NCBI RefSeq assembly: GCF_000252855.1
Contig: NC_017045.1
Location: 1,612,001 to 1,676,000 of the forward strand
Direction of reading: 5' to 3'
Origin: Riemerella anatipestifer ATCC 11845 = DSM 15868
GTDB taxonomy: Bacteria; Bacteroidota; Bacteroidia; Flavobacteriales; Weeksellaceae
DNA length: 64,000 bases
In this document: piece after piece, positions 8,991 to 17,959 of the stretch
Layout: every line of letters starts with the position of its first letter
Position numbering within the stretch: the first letter of the stretch is position 1
Program-made: the position numbers and the translations under genes
Notes under the pieces: generated by a model
What the model was told of the DNA's origin: nothing
Seen by the model: only the letters and a program-made list of their open reading frames with translations
Databases searched by the model: none

Positions 8991-10265
8991 ATGTCAGAGC
9001 TACAAAATATAAAGAATAGATTTGGGATTATAGGCAATTATCCCGTACTCAATAGAGCCTTAGAAAAGGCCATACAGGTAGCACCCACGGATATTTCGGT
9101 TTTGGTGATTGGAGAAAGTGGGGTTGGTAAAGAGTTTATTCCTAAAATCATTCACTCCGAATCACGCCGGAAGCATCAACCTTATATCGTGGTAAACTGT
9201 GGGGCTATCCCAGAGGGTACTATAGATTCCGAGCTTTTTGGACACGAAAAAGGGGCTTTTACAGGGGCAACTTCCACACGAAAAGGCTATTTTGAAGTGG
9301 CAGACGGCGGAACTATCTTTTTAGATGAGGTAGGAGAGTTACCTTTACAAACACAGGTTCGTCTGTTGCGTGTATTAGAAAGTGGAGAGTTTATGAAGGT
9401 AGGGTCTTCCCAAATACAGAAAACTAATGTGCGTATTGTGGCGGCAACCAATGTTAATATGTTGAGTGCAATACAAGATGGGCGTTTCCGTGAGGATTTA
9501 TTTTACCGTCTGAATACGGTGCAGATAGACATGCCACCACTTAGAGAACGCAAGGGAGATATCCATTTGCTTTTTAGAAAATTCGCAATTGACTTTGCAG
9601 AAAAATACCGTATGCCTGAACTTAAACTTACTGATGATGCGGTAAATTATTTAGAACAATATCCTTTCCCTGGGAATGTGAGACAGTTGAGGAATTTGGT
9701 AGAGCAGATGACGGTGGTGGAGCAAAAAAGAGAAATAGATGCTGTAAGATTGGCAGAGTATATTCCTACGGAAAATAAATTACCTGCTTTAGTTCAGAAG
9801 AATACAATGGGTGGTTCGGGTTCCGATTTTAGTTCCGAGAGAGAGATTATGTATAAAATACTCTTTGACATGAGGAACGATATCAATGATTTGAAATCAT
9901 TAACTTCGGAGCTGATAAAAAATAGAGGAAATTCTGATTTTAGCCATCACGAGAAGAGCCTTATCAATAGAATTTATACACCAGATACAGCGGCGGTTAA
10001 TACGGGGTCTTTACTTTATTTTGAAAATCAAAATAGTGGTATAGAGTCTGGTATGGTAGCCCCCGTGCAAAATGATGTGGAAATTGAAGATATAGAGGTA
10101 GAAGAAGCTAAGCCAGAATCTTTATCTTTGCAGAACAATGAGAGAGAGCTTATTGTAAAAGCACTAGAAATGCATAACGGAAGACGAAATAAAGCGGCGG
10201 AAGCATTAGGTATTTCTCAACGAACACTTTATCGTAAGATTAAACAATATGATTTAGAAGACTAA
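8991..10265 (+). CDS. sigma-54-dependent transcriptional activator without receiver domain
   Basis: The 424-aa protein begins directly with the AAA+ domain: Walker A GESGVGKE at 41-48, the sigma-54 contact loop GAFTGA at 88-93, Walker B at about 106-117, then DLFYRLN and FPGNVRQLRNLVEQ. A Fis-type helix-turn-helix closes the protein (about 385-420). There is no N-terminal sensory or receiver domain, so control must come from expression, partner proteins or the poorly conserved linker at about 275-375. It sits 3 bases before lptE; this order suggests an envelope link but does not prove one. Confidence 0.92.
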   Translation: MSELQNIKNRFGIIGNYPVLNRALEKAIQVAPTDISVLVIGESGVGKEFIPKIIHSESRRKHQPYIVVNCGAIPEGTIDSELFGHEKGAFTGATSTRKGYFEVADGGTIFLDEVGELPLQTQVRLLRVLESGEFMKVGSSQIQKTNVRIVAATNVNMLSAIQDGRFREDLFYRLNTVQIDMPPLRERKGDIHLLFRKFAIDFAEKYRMPELKLTDDAVNYLEQYPFPGNVRQLRNLVEQMTVVEQKREIDAVRLAEYIPTENKLPALVQKNTMGGSGSDFSSEREIMYKILFDMRNDINDLKSLTSELIKNRGNSDFSHHEKSLINRIYTPDTAAVNTGSLLYFENQNSGIESGMVAPVQNDVEIEDIEVEEAKPESLSLQNNERELIVKALEMHNGRRNKAAEALGISQRTLYRKIKQYDLED

Positions 10266-10268
10266 ATT

Positions 10269-10811
10269 ATGAATATTATCTATCATCAAATGAGATTGAG
10301 TAAAATATTATTTTCATTTTTGAGTTTCTTGTTCCTAACAAGTTGTTATAGCTTTACGGGGAATTCTTTGACACCGGAAATGAAAACAATACAGATAAAA
10401 ACATTTCCTAACAATGCGGCTTTGGTTAATCCAGAGTTAAGTCAGCAGTTTACCATAGCTTTACAAAACAGGTTTTTGCAGAGAACCACCCTTAAAGGAG
10501 CCACTCAAAATCCTGATTTGATGATAGAAGGAGAGATTGTAGATTATCGCCTTAACGAGCCAACTACAATATCTACAGGAGTGTCCACACAAGGTGGAGT
10601 GATGCAAGCAGCTCAAAACAAACTAGTAATTAGTGTTAAGGTAAGGTATGAAAATAAAATAGACCCTCAGCTTAGTTTTGATAGAACTTATACCGATGAA
10701 GCGGTTTATAATAGTGATTTAGATATTACTCAGATAGAAAGTTCTCAGGTTCAAATCGTGAATGAGAGAATCATCAATAAGATATTTAACGACATAGTAG
10801 CCAACTGGTAA
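10269..10811 (+). CDS. lptE: LPS assembly lipoprotein LptE family
   Basis: This 180-aa protein has a lipoprotein signal ending in LFLTSC (C26), then a CYSFTG start typical of Bacteroidota LptE, and a beta-rich body with an IEGEIVDYRL strand. LptE plugs the LptD barrel that places LPS in the outer leaflet. The annotated start gives a seven-residue extension; the internal ATG at 10290 gives a tighter signal peptide. It is packed between the sigma-54 activator and the next gene with 3- and 4-base gaps. Confidence 0.85.
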   Translation: MNIIYHQMRLSKILFSFLSFLFLTSCYSFTGNSLTPEMKTIQIKTFPNNAALVNPELSQQFTIALQNRFLQRTTLKGATQNPDLMIEGEIVDYRLNEPTTISTGVSTQGGVMQAAQNKLVISVKVRYENKIDPQLSFDRTYTDEAVYNSDLDITQIESSQVQIVNERIINKIFNDIVANW

Positions 10812-10815
10812 AATT

Positions 10816-12222
10816 ATGAATGCTAGAATTTTAGAACTTATAAAACAGCCTCAGCTTATTCAGAAAGACGATGTGGCTTTGCTAGATAAAGAGCTTAAAA
10901 ATCAACCTTATCTACAGTCGTTAAGGGCTTTGAAGTTGATGGGTACTCACAAGTTTTTCCCTGAAAATTACAATTCGGTTTTATCAGAAACAGCCGCTTT
11001 TACCACAGATAAAAAGATATTATATCAGTTGATTTTTGGTAAACCGAAAAAAGTAGAGGAGGCTCAACCTTTGGTTTCTGAAGAAGTATCTGTTGAGAAG
11101 GTAGAAGAAGCGGTAACTCCGAGTGAGACCAATGTTTTATCTGAAAACACAGAGGAAATACCTGTGGCTATGGGGATTGTTTTAGAGGAGGAAGAGTTAG
11201 AAGTGGTAAATTTTGATGAAGCTACGGAGTTACAATCATCATTCACTGATGAGGTTCAGAATGATGAAAAAATAGAGATTGTAGAAGAAGTCAATGCTCA
11301 AAAAATAGAGGTAGATAAAGAGGAAGTTTTTGAGACAGATAGAAAAGAGGAAGAAGCTACAAGTTTAAGTTTTCAAGAAATGGAAGCATTTTTACCAAAC
11401 ATTAAATTTAAAACACCCGATACCGAATTAAAGATTGAAAGCAACATAAAAAGCGAAGTGGTTAAAGGAAACATAGTAGAAGAACAAAAATCTGTTGTAA
11501 CGGAGGAAACACCCTTAGAAGTTTTAGTAGAATCTATGGAAGATAAGTTAAACGACAGCCGCCCTCAGCTAGAAGAAAATTTAGTTTCAGAGTGGAAGCC
11601 TATGTCTATTGAAACGCATTTGCCCGATGCTTTGATAGGTAAATCCAAACCATCTCTAGAATTTAAGGAGGAGGTGAAAGAAGAGCCTATCTTGGTGGAA
11701 AACAATAATACAGAAATTCTGGTAAAGGAGGAAACTCTAGAAGATTTAGGGGAAGAATCGGAAGAGAGACAAGCTTTAAATGTTTCCTTTTTTAGCGATA
11801 CTCCAGCTCCGATAGATACTGTTATTGCTGCTGAAAATCAACAACTAAAGGTTGAAGAAAGTAATATCCCAAGTTTCATCAATACTTGGCAAAATTGGCT
11901 CAAAATAGATAGGACGGCGGTTTCTGAAGTTGATAAAAAATCTCAAATTATAGACAAGTTTATAGAGACTAATCCTAGCATTGCTAAGGTAGATAAACAC
12001 ACACCTATTAAAGAAGAAAAAGAGTTTGTAATCAAAGAAAAAGGTGATGATATTTCTCATCTAATGACGGAAACCTTAGCTCAGCTTTATGTAGAACAAC
12101 ATCTTTATACTAAGGCTATTGAGGCTTATGGTATTTTACAAAATAAATATCCAGAAAAGGTTGATATTTATGCAGAAAAAATAGAAGAAATTAAACAAAT
12201 GAGAATGGGTGGAAGAGCTTAG
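10816..12222 (+). CDS. long acidic low-complexity protein with helical C-terminus
   Basis: This 468-aa protein has no signal peptide. Residues 1-80 look folded and helical; about 80-370 are highly acidic, Glu/Val-rich and probably disordered; about 400-468 resemble TPR helices (LAQLYVEQHLYTKAIEAYGILQNKYPE is a textbook TPR pattern, quoted here only in part as LAQLYVEQ and AIEAYGILQ). Family function is unknown. It directly follows lptE, so a scaffold role near envelope biogenesis is possible but is inference. It converges with rnpA with only 13 bases between stops. Confidence 0.75.
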   Translation: MNARILELIKQPQLIQKDDVALLDKELKNQPYLQSLRALKLMGTHKFFPENYNSVLSETAAFTTDKKILYQLIFGKPKKVEEAQPLVSEEVSVEKVEEAVTPSETNVLSENTEEIPVAMGIVLEEEELEVVNFDEATELQSSFTDEVQNDEKIEIVEEVNAQKIEVDKEEVFETDRKEEEATSLSFQEMEAFLPNIKFKTPDTELKIESNIKSEVVKGNIVEEQKSVVTEETPLEVLVESMEDKLNDSRPQLEENLVSEWKPMSIETHLPDALIGKSKPSLEFKEEVKEEPILVENNNTEILVKEETLEDLGEESEERQALNVSFFSDTPAPIDTVIAAENQQLKVEESNIPSFINTWQNWLKIDRTAVSEVDKKSQIIDKFIETNPSIAKVDKHTPIKEEKEFVIKEKGDDISHLMTETLAQLYVEQHLYTKAIEAYGILQNKYPEKVDIYAEKIEEIKQMRMGGRA

Positions 12223-12235
12223 ATTTCTCTAAGTA

Positions 12236-12577
12236 TTACTTTTTGCAAAGTTTTATAAAATCTTCTTCTACCAACTGATATTTTTTAGGCATTTCTGCAG
12301 ATACCCAAAATATCATAGCATGAGGTGTAGCTCCAAATTTTTGATGAAATAATTCTTTATTAAGGCGATAGCATTCTCTTAGGAGTCTTTTCACTCTGTT
12401 TCTATCGGTAGCTTTTTTGAAATAGCGTTTAGATACAGAAACCCCTATTTTACTTGCTTCTGCATCAGTAAAAATAAGCCTAATGTTTCCACAAGTTTGC
12501 CATTTTCCTTTTTCAAAAAGAGTGGTAATATCTTTTTTAGACTTTAATTTTTCAGATTTAGGGTAGGTGTAACTCAT
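12236..12577 (-). CDS. rnpA: ribonuclease P protein component
   Basis: The 113-aa basic protein assists the RNase P RNA in maturing tRNA 5' ends. The RNR signature is clear near residues 58-70 (TDRNRVKRLLRE), after GVSVSKRYFKKA. It is the last gene of a tatD-tcdA-rnpA run with 4-base overlaps. rpmH, the usual partner of rnpA in many bacteria, is not adjacent. Confidence 0.95.
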   Translation of the reverse strand: MSYTYPKSEKLKSKKDITTLFEKGKWQTCGNIRLIFTDAEASKIGVSVSKRYFKKATDRNRVKRLLRECYRLNKELFHQKFGATPHAMIFWVSAEMPKKYQLVEEDFIKLCKK

Positions 12578-13302
12578 GCGTCTTTTTTAGTAAGGTGATT
12601 GATAACTTCAGCTGCTGCGTGGAGACCAAATAATGCAGGCATAAAGCTAATAGTGCCATAAAAAGATTTTTTGAAATTAGCCCCATCAGTCATTTTAAGG
12701 CTGTCCTCTTTTTGTAATTCGGTAGAGAATACACATTTAATACCTTTATTGATTTTCTCCTTGCGAAGTCTTTTTCGTATTTGCTTGGCTAAAAAACAGT
12801 TATTGGTTTTACTAATATCTCTCACCATTACTTTGGAAGGGTCTGTTTTGCCACCAGCTCCCATAGCACTCACTATTTTTATTTTATTTCTTTTAGCAGC
12901 TAGGATAAGAGAAAGCTTTGGCGAAACACTATCAATGCAGTCCAAAACATAATCAAACTTTTCTTTGGTGAGAATGGACTCCATTCGTTCAGGAGTGAGA
13001 AACTCATTGATGGCTGTAAGGTCTAAGTTAGGATTGATGTCTTTTAATCTCGCATAAACCAATTCTACCTTAGGCTGGTTTACGGTAGAGTGTAACGCTG
13101 GAAGTTGCCTGTTGATGTTGGTAATATCTACTGTATCTCCATCTATTATCGTCATTTTTCCTACGCCAGCTCTTGCCAAAAATTCTGCAGCAAAAGAGCC
13201 TACGCCCCCCAACCCTACTACTAAAATATTGGCGTTTTGTAGTTTATTTAGTCCGTCTTGTTTTATTAAAAGTTCTGTTCTTTCCAGCCAGTTATTTGTC
13301 AT
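12574..13302 (-). CDS. tcdA: tRNA threonylcarbamoyladenosine dehydratase (ThiF/E1 superfamily)
   Basis: TcdA (CsdL) cyclises t6A37 in tRNA to ct6A using ATP. The 242-aa protein has the nucleotide-binding GLGGVGSFAAE motif at about 30-40, NRQLPA near 65, and the LDCIDSVSPK and AMGAGGKTDP blocks that separate TcdA from ThiF and MoeB. Start and stop overlap its neighbours by 4 bases each, so translation is coupled with tatD and rnpA. Confidence 0.92.
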   Translation of the reverse strand: MTNNWLERTELLIKQDGLNKLQNANILVVGLGGVGSFAAEFLARAGVGKMTIIDGDTVDITNINRQLPALHSTVNQPKVELVYARLKDINPNLDLTAINEFLTPERMESILTKEKFDYVLDCIDSVSPKLSLILAAKRNKIKIVSAMGAGGKTDPSKVMVRDISKTNNCFLAKQIRKRLRKEKINKGIKCVFSTELQKEDSLKMTDGANFKKSFYGTISFMPALFGLHAAAEVINHLTKKDA

Positions 13303-13925
13303 AAATTTAATTTTAAAACATTTAGAATGTTGTCTTCAATCCTACTTTTAAGTTCTTGTATAGAAAGCTGTTTAAGCTCTGCAGCTTTTATATAAACTTG
13401 CTCTATATTATCAGAAGAGTCATCGGTTTCTAAAAAAATCCTTTCTAAGGGAGTTTCTATAAAAACATTTTGCAAAGATAAATTTTTAAAAAGAGCTGTG
13501 CCAAAAGAAAGATAAAAACCTTTTTCTAAAAGCATATCTGCAATATTTTTATTCTTATTAAACCCGTGGAAAATAACAGGAATATCAAGGTTTTTACAGA
13601 GTCTAGCAATTTCATTATGGCGTTTTACACAGTGGATAATTAGAGGCTTCCTTAGAGTTTTTGCTAGTTCTATATGAAGTTTAAAAACCTCGGTTTGTAA
13701 ATGTTCATCAATGGGAACTAAAGCATCAAGTCCGCATTCTCCTATGGCGATACATTTCTCATGTTGAGCAATTATTTTTATGTTGAGCAATGTTTTTTCA
13801 TAATCAGATGTAATATCCATTGGGTGAATTCCTGTAGAAAAATAATCTTGATGAGAATAATTTTCTTTAGGAAGATTGTAAATACCAAATTTGGTTGGGT
13901 TATGGTGATGAAAATTGAAAAACAT
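13299..13925 (-). CDS. TatD family metal-dependent hydrolase, short form
   Basis: This 208-aa protein belongs to the TatD nuclease family of two-metal TIM barrels. Metal ligands can be seen: the N-terminal FHHH, E in GECGLD, H in IIHCVKRH, H in IFHGF and D in LETDDS. It is about 50 residues shorter than Escherichia coli TatD, mainly in the N-terminal loop region, but all ligands remain. It is the first gene of the tatD-tcdA-rnpA unit and is divergent from the TetR gene. Confidence 0.88.
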   Translation of the reverse strand: MFFNFHHHNPTKFGIYNLPKENYSHQDYFSTGIHPMDITSDYEKTLLNIKIIAQHEKCIAIGECGLDALVPIDEHLQTEVFKLHIELAKTLRKPLIIHCVKRHNEIARLCKNLDIPVIFHGFNKNKNIADMLLEKGFYLSFGTALFKNLSLQNVFIETPLERIFLETDDSSDNIEQVYIKAAELKQLSIQELKSRIEDNILNVLKLNL

Positions 13926-13970
13926 GCCAACGAAGATACTAAAATGAGAATATATCTAATATATTTTTTC

Positions 13971-13978
13971 TAATTTTG
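13971..13978 (+). promoter_or_regulatory. -7 promoter element before the TetR gene
   Basis: TAATTTTG ends 17 bases before the ATG at 13996 and fits TAnnTTTG. It lies in the 70-base divergent gap with tatD. Confidence 0.6.
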
Positions 13979-13995
13979 TAGTAAATGAGCTGTGT

Positions 13996-14616
13996 ATGAA
14001 TCAAAACTTTACTCAAAAACAAATTAATATTCTTAATGCTGCAGAGGAGCTAATAGCAAAGAAAGGATTTGATGGAGTATCCGTTAGGGAAATAGCAAAG
14101 AAAGCAGGAGTAAATGTGGCTATGATTTCCTATTATTTTGGGTCAAAAGAAAAAATGATGGTTTCTCTTTATCAGTACAGGGTAGAGAAGACGCGAGAGA
14201 TGTTTAGCCTTTTTACCCAAACTATCGCCAAGGCAAGTCCAGAAGTTCAGATTTCAGAAATGGTCTCTTTTATTGTAAAGCAGATGCTGAAGTTTAATTA
14301 CTTTCATGGATTTGCAACCCAAGAGATTGGTTTTAATTCTAATTTAGCTGTTTTTTTACAAGATTTTTATGAGTTATGTACGCATAGGCTAGAGGAGGCA
14401 ATACAAAAAGGCATTGCTATAGGAGTATTCAAAAAAATAGCTAAGCCAGAAGAAATATTAGCAAGTCTTATTGGGACGGTATTGTTTGCTATTAGAAATC
14501 AGTTTTTTTATAGAAGTTACTTACCAAAAGGAGAAGCGTATTTACCTGCATTGGAGAAAAAAATGGAACATCATCTTAAGACAATGCTTTACGCAATTTT
14601 AGGTTATGAAGAATAA
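13996..14616 (+). CDS. TetR/AcrR family transcriptional regulator
   Basis: The 206-aa protein has a TetR helix-turn-helix at about residues 10-55 (AAEELIAKKGFDGVSVREIA, then KAGVNVAMISYYFGSKEKM) and an all-helical ligand-binding C-terminal domain. The ligand is unknown. No efflux pump is adjacent; the divergent neighbour is the tatD operon, and the gap is short enough for this regulator to act there or on itself. The transcript ends at the hairpin at 14617. Confidence 0.92.
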   Translation: MNQNFTQKQINILNAAEELIAKKGFDGVSVREIAKKAGVNVAMISYYFGSKEKMMVSLYQYRVEKTREMFSLFTQTIAKASPEVQISEMVSFIVKQMLKFNYFHGFATQEIGFNSNLAVFLQDFYELCTHRLEEAIQKGIAIGVFKKIAKPEEILASLIGTVLFAIRNQFFYRSYLPKGEAYLPALEKKMEHHLKTMLYAILGYEE

Positions 14617-14650
14617 AAAAATCCCTATCTTAAACAAGATAGGGATTTTT
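14617..14650. terminator. bidirectional intrinsic terminator
   Basis: A 15-pair stem (14617-14631 with 14636-14650) includes A and T runs at its base and has a 4-base loop. It lies between the convergent TetR and DUF6702 genes. Confidence 0.9.
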
Positions 14651-14675
14651 ACTGTATAATATTTTGAAATTTGGT

Positions 14676-15149
14676 TTAGAAAGAAACTTCACTAGTATCA
14701 TTTCCTCTAGAGAAATTCATGTTCTTTTGATTACCCTTGTAGGATATATTAACAAGGTTAAGTTGTTTAGGATAGGCTTCCAATAGTATGGCATTCTTTA
14801 TTTTAATTGTACTGATGGAAGCTACATTATTTATTTCATAGTAAATCCAAACGCTTTCACCACTTACTTGGCTACCAGTAAAGGTAATTGCTTGAGGCTT
14901 ACCATTGATAGAAATAGCAACCTTAGAGTTGATGTATTTTTTCAATTCAGCTTCAAAAGCGGCTGTTCTTGCATCTACTTTAATTACATCAGTAATGTGA
15001 GATGTATTTAGTTTTGTAGTAAACTTTAAAGTGTTGTTACCATCTATATAGTCTACTTTAGTCATTGTAGAGTAAAACTCACTAGGGAAGAAACTCATTA
15101 CAAAACTCACTAAAGCGAAAATACCTAATATGTTTAAAAACTTTTTCAT
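14676..15149 (-). CDS. DUF6702-like exported protein
   Basis: This 157-aa protein has a signal peptide (about residues 1-22) followed by a beta-rich domain with FYSTMTKVDY, TKLNTSHITDVIKV and LEAYPKQLNLVNISYKG, the pattern I associate with DUF6702 in Flavobacteriia. Function is unknown; the protein is probably periplasmic or surface-exposed. It is a single-gene unit. The family call rests on motif memory, and only the exported nature is directly visible. Confidence 0.7.
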   Translation of the reverse strand: MKKFLNILGIFALVSFVMSFFPSEFYSTMTKVDYIDGNNTLKFTTKLNTSHITDVIKVDARTAAFEAELKKYINSKVAISINGKPQAITFTGSQVSGESVWIYYEINNVASISTIKIKNAILLEAYPKQLNLVNISYKGNQKNMNFSRGNDTSEVSF

Positions 15150-15197
15150 TATAATTGTTTTTTGTTATGTACTATAATCTCAATAATTATGCCAATA

Positions 15198-15929
15198 CTA
15201 GAAATTGACACTAATGGCATATTTCTCATAAAAAGCTTTAATGTGTGCTACAGCTTCTTCGGCAGTATCTACCATACGGAATAGGTTGAGGTCTTCTGGA
15301 GAGATGAGTTTATTTTCGAGTAAAGTATCTTTAAACCAGTCTAATAATCCGCTCCAAAACTTAGAACCTACTAAAACGATAGGAAACCTTCCTATTTTTC
15401 GAGTTTGTATTAATGTAAGTGCTTCGGATAGTTCGTCTAGTGTTCCAAAACCTCCAGGCATTACGATGAACCCTTGTGAGTATTTTACAAACATTACCTT
15501 TCTTACAAAGAAATAATCAAAAGTCATGTTGTAATCTTTGCTGATGTAAGGATTAAAGTGTTGCTCAAAAGGAAGTTCAATGTTTAGCCCAATAGATTTT
15601 CCATTTGATTCAAAGGCACCTCTATTCCCCGCTTCCATAATCCCAGGTCCGCCACCCGTGATAACTCCAAACCCTAGTTCTGTTATTTTCTTCGCAATAT
15701 CTACGGTCATTTGGTAATAAGGGTCGTCTTCTTTTAGTCTGGCAGAGCCAAATATAGAAACACAAGGTCCTAATTTTACCATACTTTCGTAGCCGTTTAC
15801 GAGTTCGGCCATTACTTTAAATACCATCCAACTGTCTTTGGTAATACTTTCGTCCCAAGTTTTAGGGCGGAAACTATCACTTATACGGTTGTCGGTAGAG
15901 TCGTTATTATTACTATTATTGTCTATCAT
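15198..15929 (-). CDS. LOG family protein (TIGR00730, lysine-decarboxylase-like Rossmann fold)
   Basis: The 243-aa protein contains both diagnostic motifs: GGGPGIMEAGNRGA near 92 and PGGFGTLDELSEAL near 160. LOG proteins cleave nucleoside 5'-monophosphates with a ribose phosphate, releasing free bases such as cytokinin-type adenines; the older name lysine decarboxylase is misleading. The N-terminal 25 residues are Asn/Asp-rich and likely disordered. It overlaps the upstream nucleotidyltransferase gene by 4 bases. Confidence 0.9.
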   Translation of the reverse strand: MIDNNSNNNDSTDNRISDSFRPKTWDESITKDSWMVFKVMAELVNGYESMVKLGPCVSIFGSARLKEDDPYYQMTVDIAKKITELGFGVITGGGPGIMEAGNRGAFESNGKSIGLNIELPFEQHFNPYISKDYNMTFDYFFVRKVMFVKYSQGFIVMPGGFGTLDELSEALTLIQTRKIGRFPIVLVGSKFWSGLLDWFKDTLLENKLISPEDLNLFRMVDTAEEAVAHIKAFYEKYAISVNF

Positions 15930-16639
15930 AAAAAATATTTTTCTGCTTCTGTTATGGCTTCAGGCTTGCCTACATCTATTAGTAGAGCATCATGCTCATA
16001 GCCTATAATTACTTTTTCATTCATTAGGTCTAAATACTCATCAATAATAGAGAATTTGCCTTTTCGTTTAATTCTTGAGAAAATCTCCGAGGAAATACAA
16101 TGTATTCCACTAAATGCCAACTCTTTGAGTGTATTATTGGTTTCAGAAAGTTTTAGTTCTCCAGTATTTTTGTTAGTCCAACCACACAAAATTTTATTTT
16201 GGTCAAAAAGGAGTTTTCTAGAACTTTTTCTATCTGATACGGCAAGAGTTACCATTCGGTTTGACGATAAATGAAAATCTACAAACTTTGTAATATCAAG
16301 ATTGGTTAGAATATCTGCATTCATCACCAAAAAGTGAGACTCTTTCTCTAAGAAGGGTCTTGCAAACATCATACCACCGCCAGTTTCTAAGAGTTCATTG
16401 GTCTCATCAGAAATTTCTATGTTGGCGTCAAAATAATTATTTTCTTTGAGAAAGTCTAAAATTTGATTTCCAAAATGGTGTATGTTAATCACAAAATCAT
16501 TGATGCCAAATGATTGCAAATATTTGATATTTCGCTCCAAAAGTGGAATACCATTCACTTTAGCGAGTGCTTTTGGATGCTGGTCTGTAAAGGGTTTTAA
16601 TCTTGTGCCTTTGCCTGCTGCAAAAATCAGTGCCTTCAT
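15926..16639 (-). CDS. sugar-1-phosphate nucleotidyltransferase (MurU-like)
   Basis: The 237-aa protein opens with the nucleotidyltransferase signature FAAGKGTRLKPFT (6-18) and then PKALAKVNGIPLLE. An acidic metal site is seen in NADILTN. The short length and overall pattern resemble MurU, which makes UDP-MurNAc in a cell-wall recycling route; a glucose or mannose substrate is also possible. It lies 6 bases after coaBC and overlaps the LOG gene, so coaBC, this gene and LOG form one transcript. Confidence 0.85.
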   Translation of the reverse strand: MKALIFAAGKGTRLKPFTDQHPKALAKVNGIPLLERNIKYLQSFGINDFVINIHHFGNQILDFLKENNYFDANIEISDETNELLETGGGMMFARPFLEKESHFLVMNADILTNLDITKFVDFHLSSNRMVTLAVSDRKSSRKLLFDQNKILCGWTNKNTGELKLSETNNTLKELAFSGIHCISSEIFSRIKRKGKFSIIDEYLDLMNEKVIIGYEHDALLIDVGKPEAITEAEKYFL

Positions 16640-16645
16640 ATAAAG

Positions 16646-17848
16646 TTATATTAGTTGGTTTTCTATAAAATCTAGAATATCATTGGCTACTTCTTTTTTT
16701 GATTTTAAATCAAAGGAGCTGGTTGAATTTGAAGTAATAATGCTGACTTTATTGGTGTCTTTTTTGAATCCCGCCCCACTATCTTTAAGGGAGTTGAGAA
16801 CAATCATATCTAAGTTTTTCTTTTCCAATTTAGCTTTGGCGTTTTCTTCTTCATTTTGTGTTTCTAAAGCGAAACCTACCAAAATTTGATGTTTTTTCTG
16901 TTCTCCCATTGTTTTGAGAATATCAGGGTTTTTAACCAATTCTATAGTAAATTGCTCTTCTTGTTTTTTTATTTTTTCGGAAGCCACAACTTTGGGAGTG
17001 TAATCGGCAACGGCGGCACTCGCAATGGCAATATCTACATTATTATAGTGTTTAAAAACTTCTTGATACATTTCTTTTGCGGAAGTTACCGAGTGTAGTT
17101 CTATATCAGGGTGATGTGCGATTTCGTTAGAAGGTCCAGAGATAAGAATAACCTTTGCACCTCTTTGTGCGGCAGTTTCGGCTAAAGCGTAGCCCATTTT
17201 TCCAGAGGAATGATTGCCTATAAATCTTACGGGGTCTATAGCTTCGTAGGTTGGTCCAGCCGTGATGAGTACTTTTTTCTGATTGAATTTTGAAGCAGAG
17301 TTTTGATTCTCAAAATACTGATGGATATGATTGAAAATAGTGCAAGGTTCGGCTAATCGTCCAATACCAACCAAACCACTTGCAAGTTCGCCTTCTTCTG
17401 CAGGAATGATGTGGTTACCAAATGTAGTTGCTAAATCTAAATTTCTTTTAGTAGAAGGGTGTTGATACATATCCAAATCCATTGCAGGAGCAATAAATAC
17501 AGGGCATTTAGTCGACAGATAAGTGGCGATTACAAGATTATCACAAATCCCGTGAACCATTTTGGCTAAAGTGTTTGCGGTACATGGGGCAATAATCATA
17601 ATGTCAGCCCAAAGTCCTAGTTCTACATGGTTGTTCCATTCTTCGTCTTCCGAAATAAGTTCAGATAAAACTTCATTCTTGGATAAAGTGGCTAAAGTTA
17701 ATTTAGAAACAAACTTTTCAGCAGAGGGAGTTAAGATGACTTTTACATCGGCTCCTGCTTTAATGAAATCTCTGACTAATAAATTAATTTTATAAGCAGC
17801 TATTCCTCCTGAAATAGCTATTAGGATTTTTTTGTTATTCAAAATCAT
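16646..17848 (-). CDS. coaBC: bifunctional phosphopantothenoylcysteine decarboxylase / phosphopantothenate-cysteine ligase
   Basis: CoaBC carries out two steps of coenzyme A synthesis. In the 400-aa protein the flavin-dependent CoaC half (about 1-180) shows ISGGIAAYK, WNNHVELG with the active-site His, APCTANTLAKM and PAMDLDMY. The CoaB half (about 190-400) shows ITAGPTYEAIDPVRFI, NHSSGKMGYALAE and the AVADYTPK loop. It heads the run to the nucleotidyltransferase and LOG genes. bamD and rpoZ lie upstream, but a terminator separates rpoZ from it. Confidence 0.97.
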   Translation of the reverse strand: MILNNKKILIAISGGIAAYKINLLVRDFIKAGADVKVILTPSAEKFVSKLTLATLSKNEVLSELISEDEEWNNHVELGLWADIMIIAPCTANTLAKMVHGICDNLVIATYLSTKCPVFIAPAMDLDMYQHPSTKRNLDLATTFGNHIIPAEEGELASGLVGIGRLAEPCTIFNHIHQYFENQNSASKFNQKKVLITAGPTYEAIDPVRFIGNHSSGKMGYALAETAAQRGAKVILISGPSNEIAHHPDIELHSVTSAKEMYQEVFKHYNNVDIAIASAAVADYTPKVVASEKIKKQEEQFTIELVKNPDILKTMGEQKKHQILVGFALETQNEEENAKAKLEKKNLDMIVLNSLKDSGAGFKKDTNKVSIITSNSTSSFDLKSKKEVANDILDFIENQLI

Positions 17849-17910
17849 GTCATATTTCCGCTTAGAACAACGAATATAGTTTTTTTATTTCAATGTAGAA
17901 AATGCAAATA

Positions 17911-17941
17911 AAAAAAACGCTTCCTTGTTGTAGGAAGCGTT
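17911..17941 (-). terminator. intrinsic terminator after rpoZ
   Basis: A perfect 10-pair stem (17916-17925 with 17932-17941) has a 6-base loop and a run of seven Ts on the minus strand. It separates rpoZ from coaBC. The ACGCTTCC core is shared with the terminator at 53734. Confidence 0.85.
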
Positions 17942-17959
17942 AGCGTATGTAACCCATTT

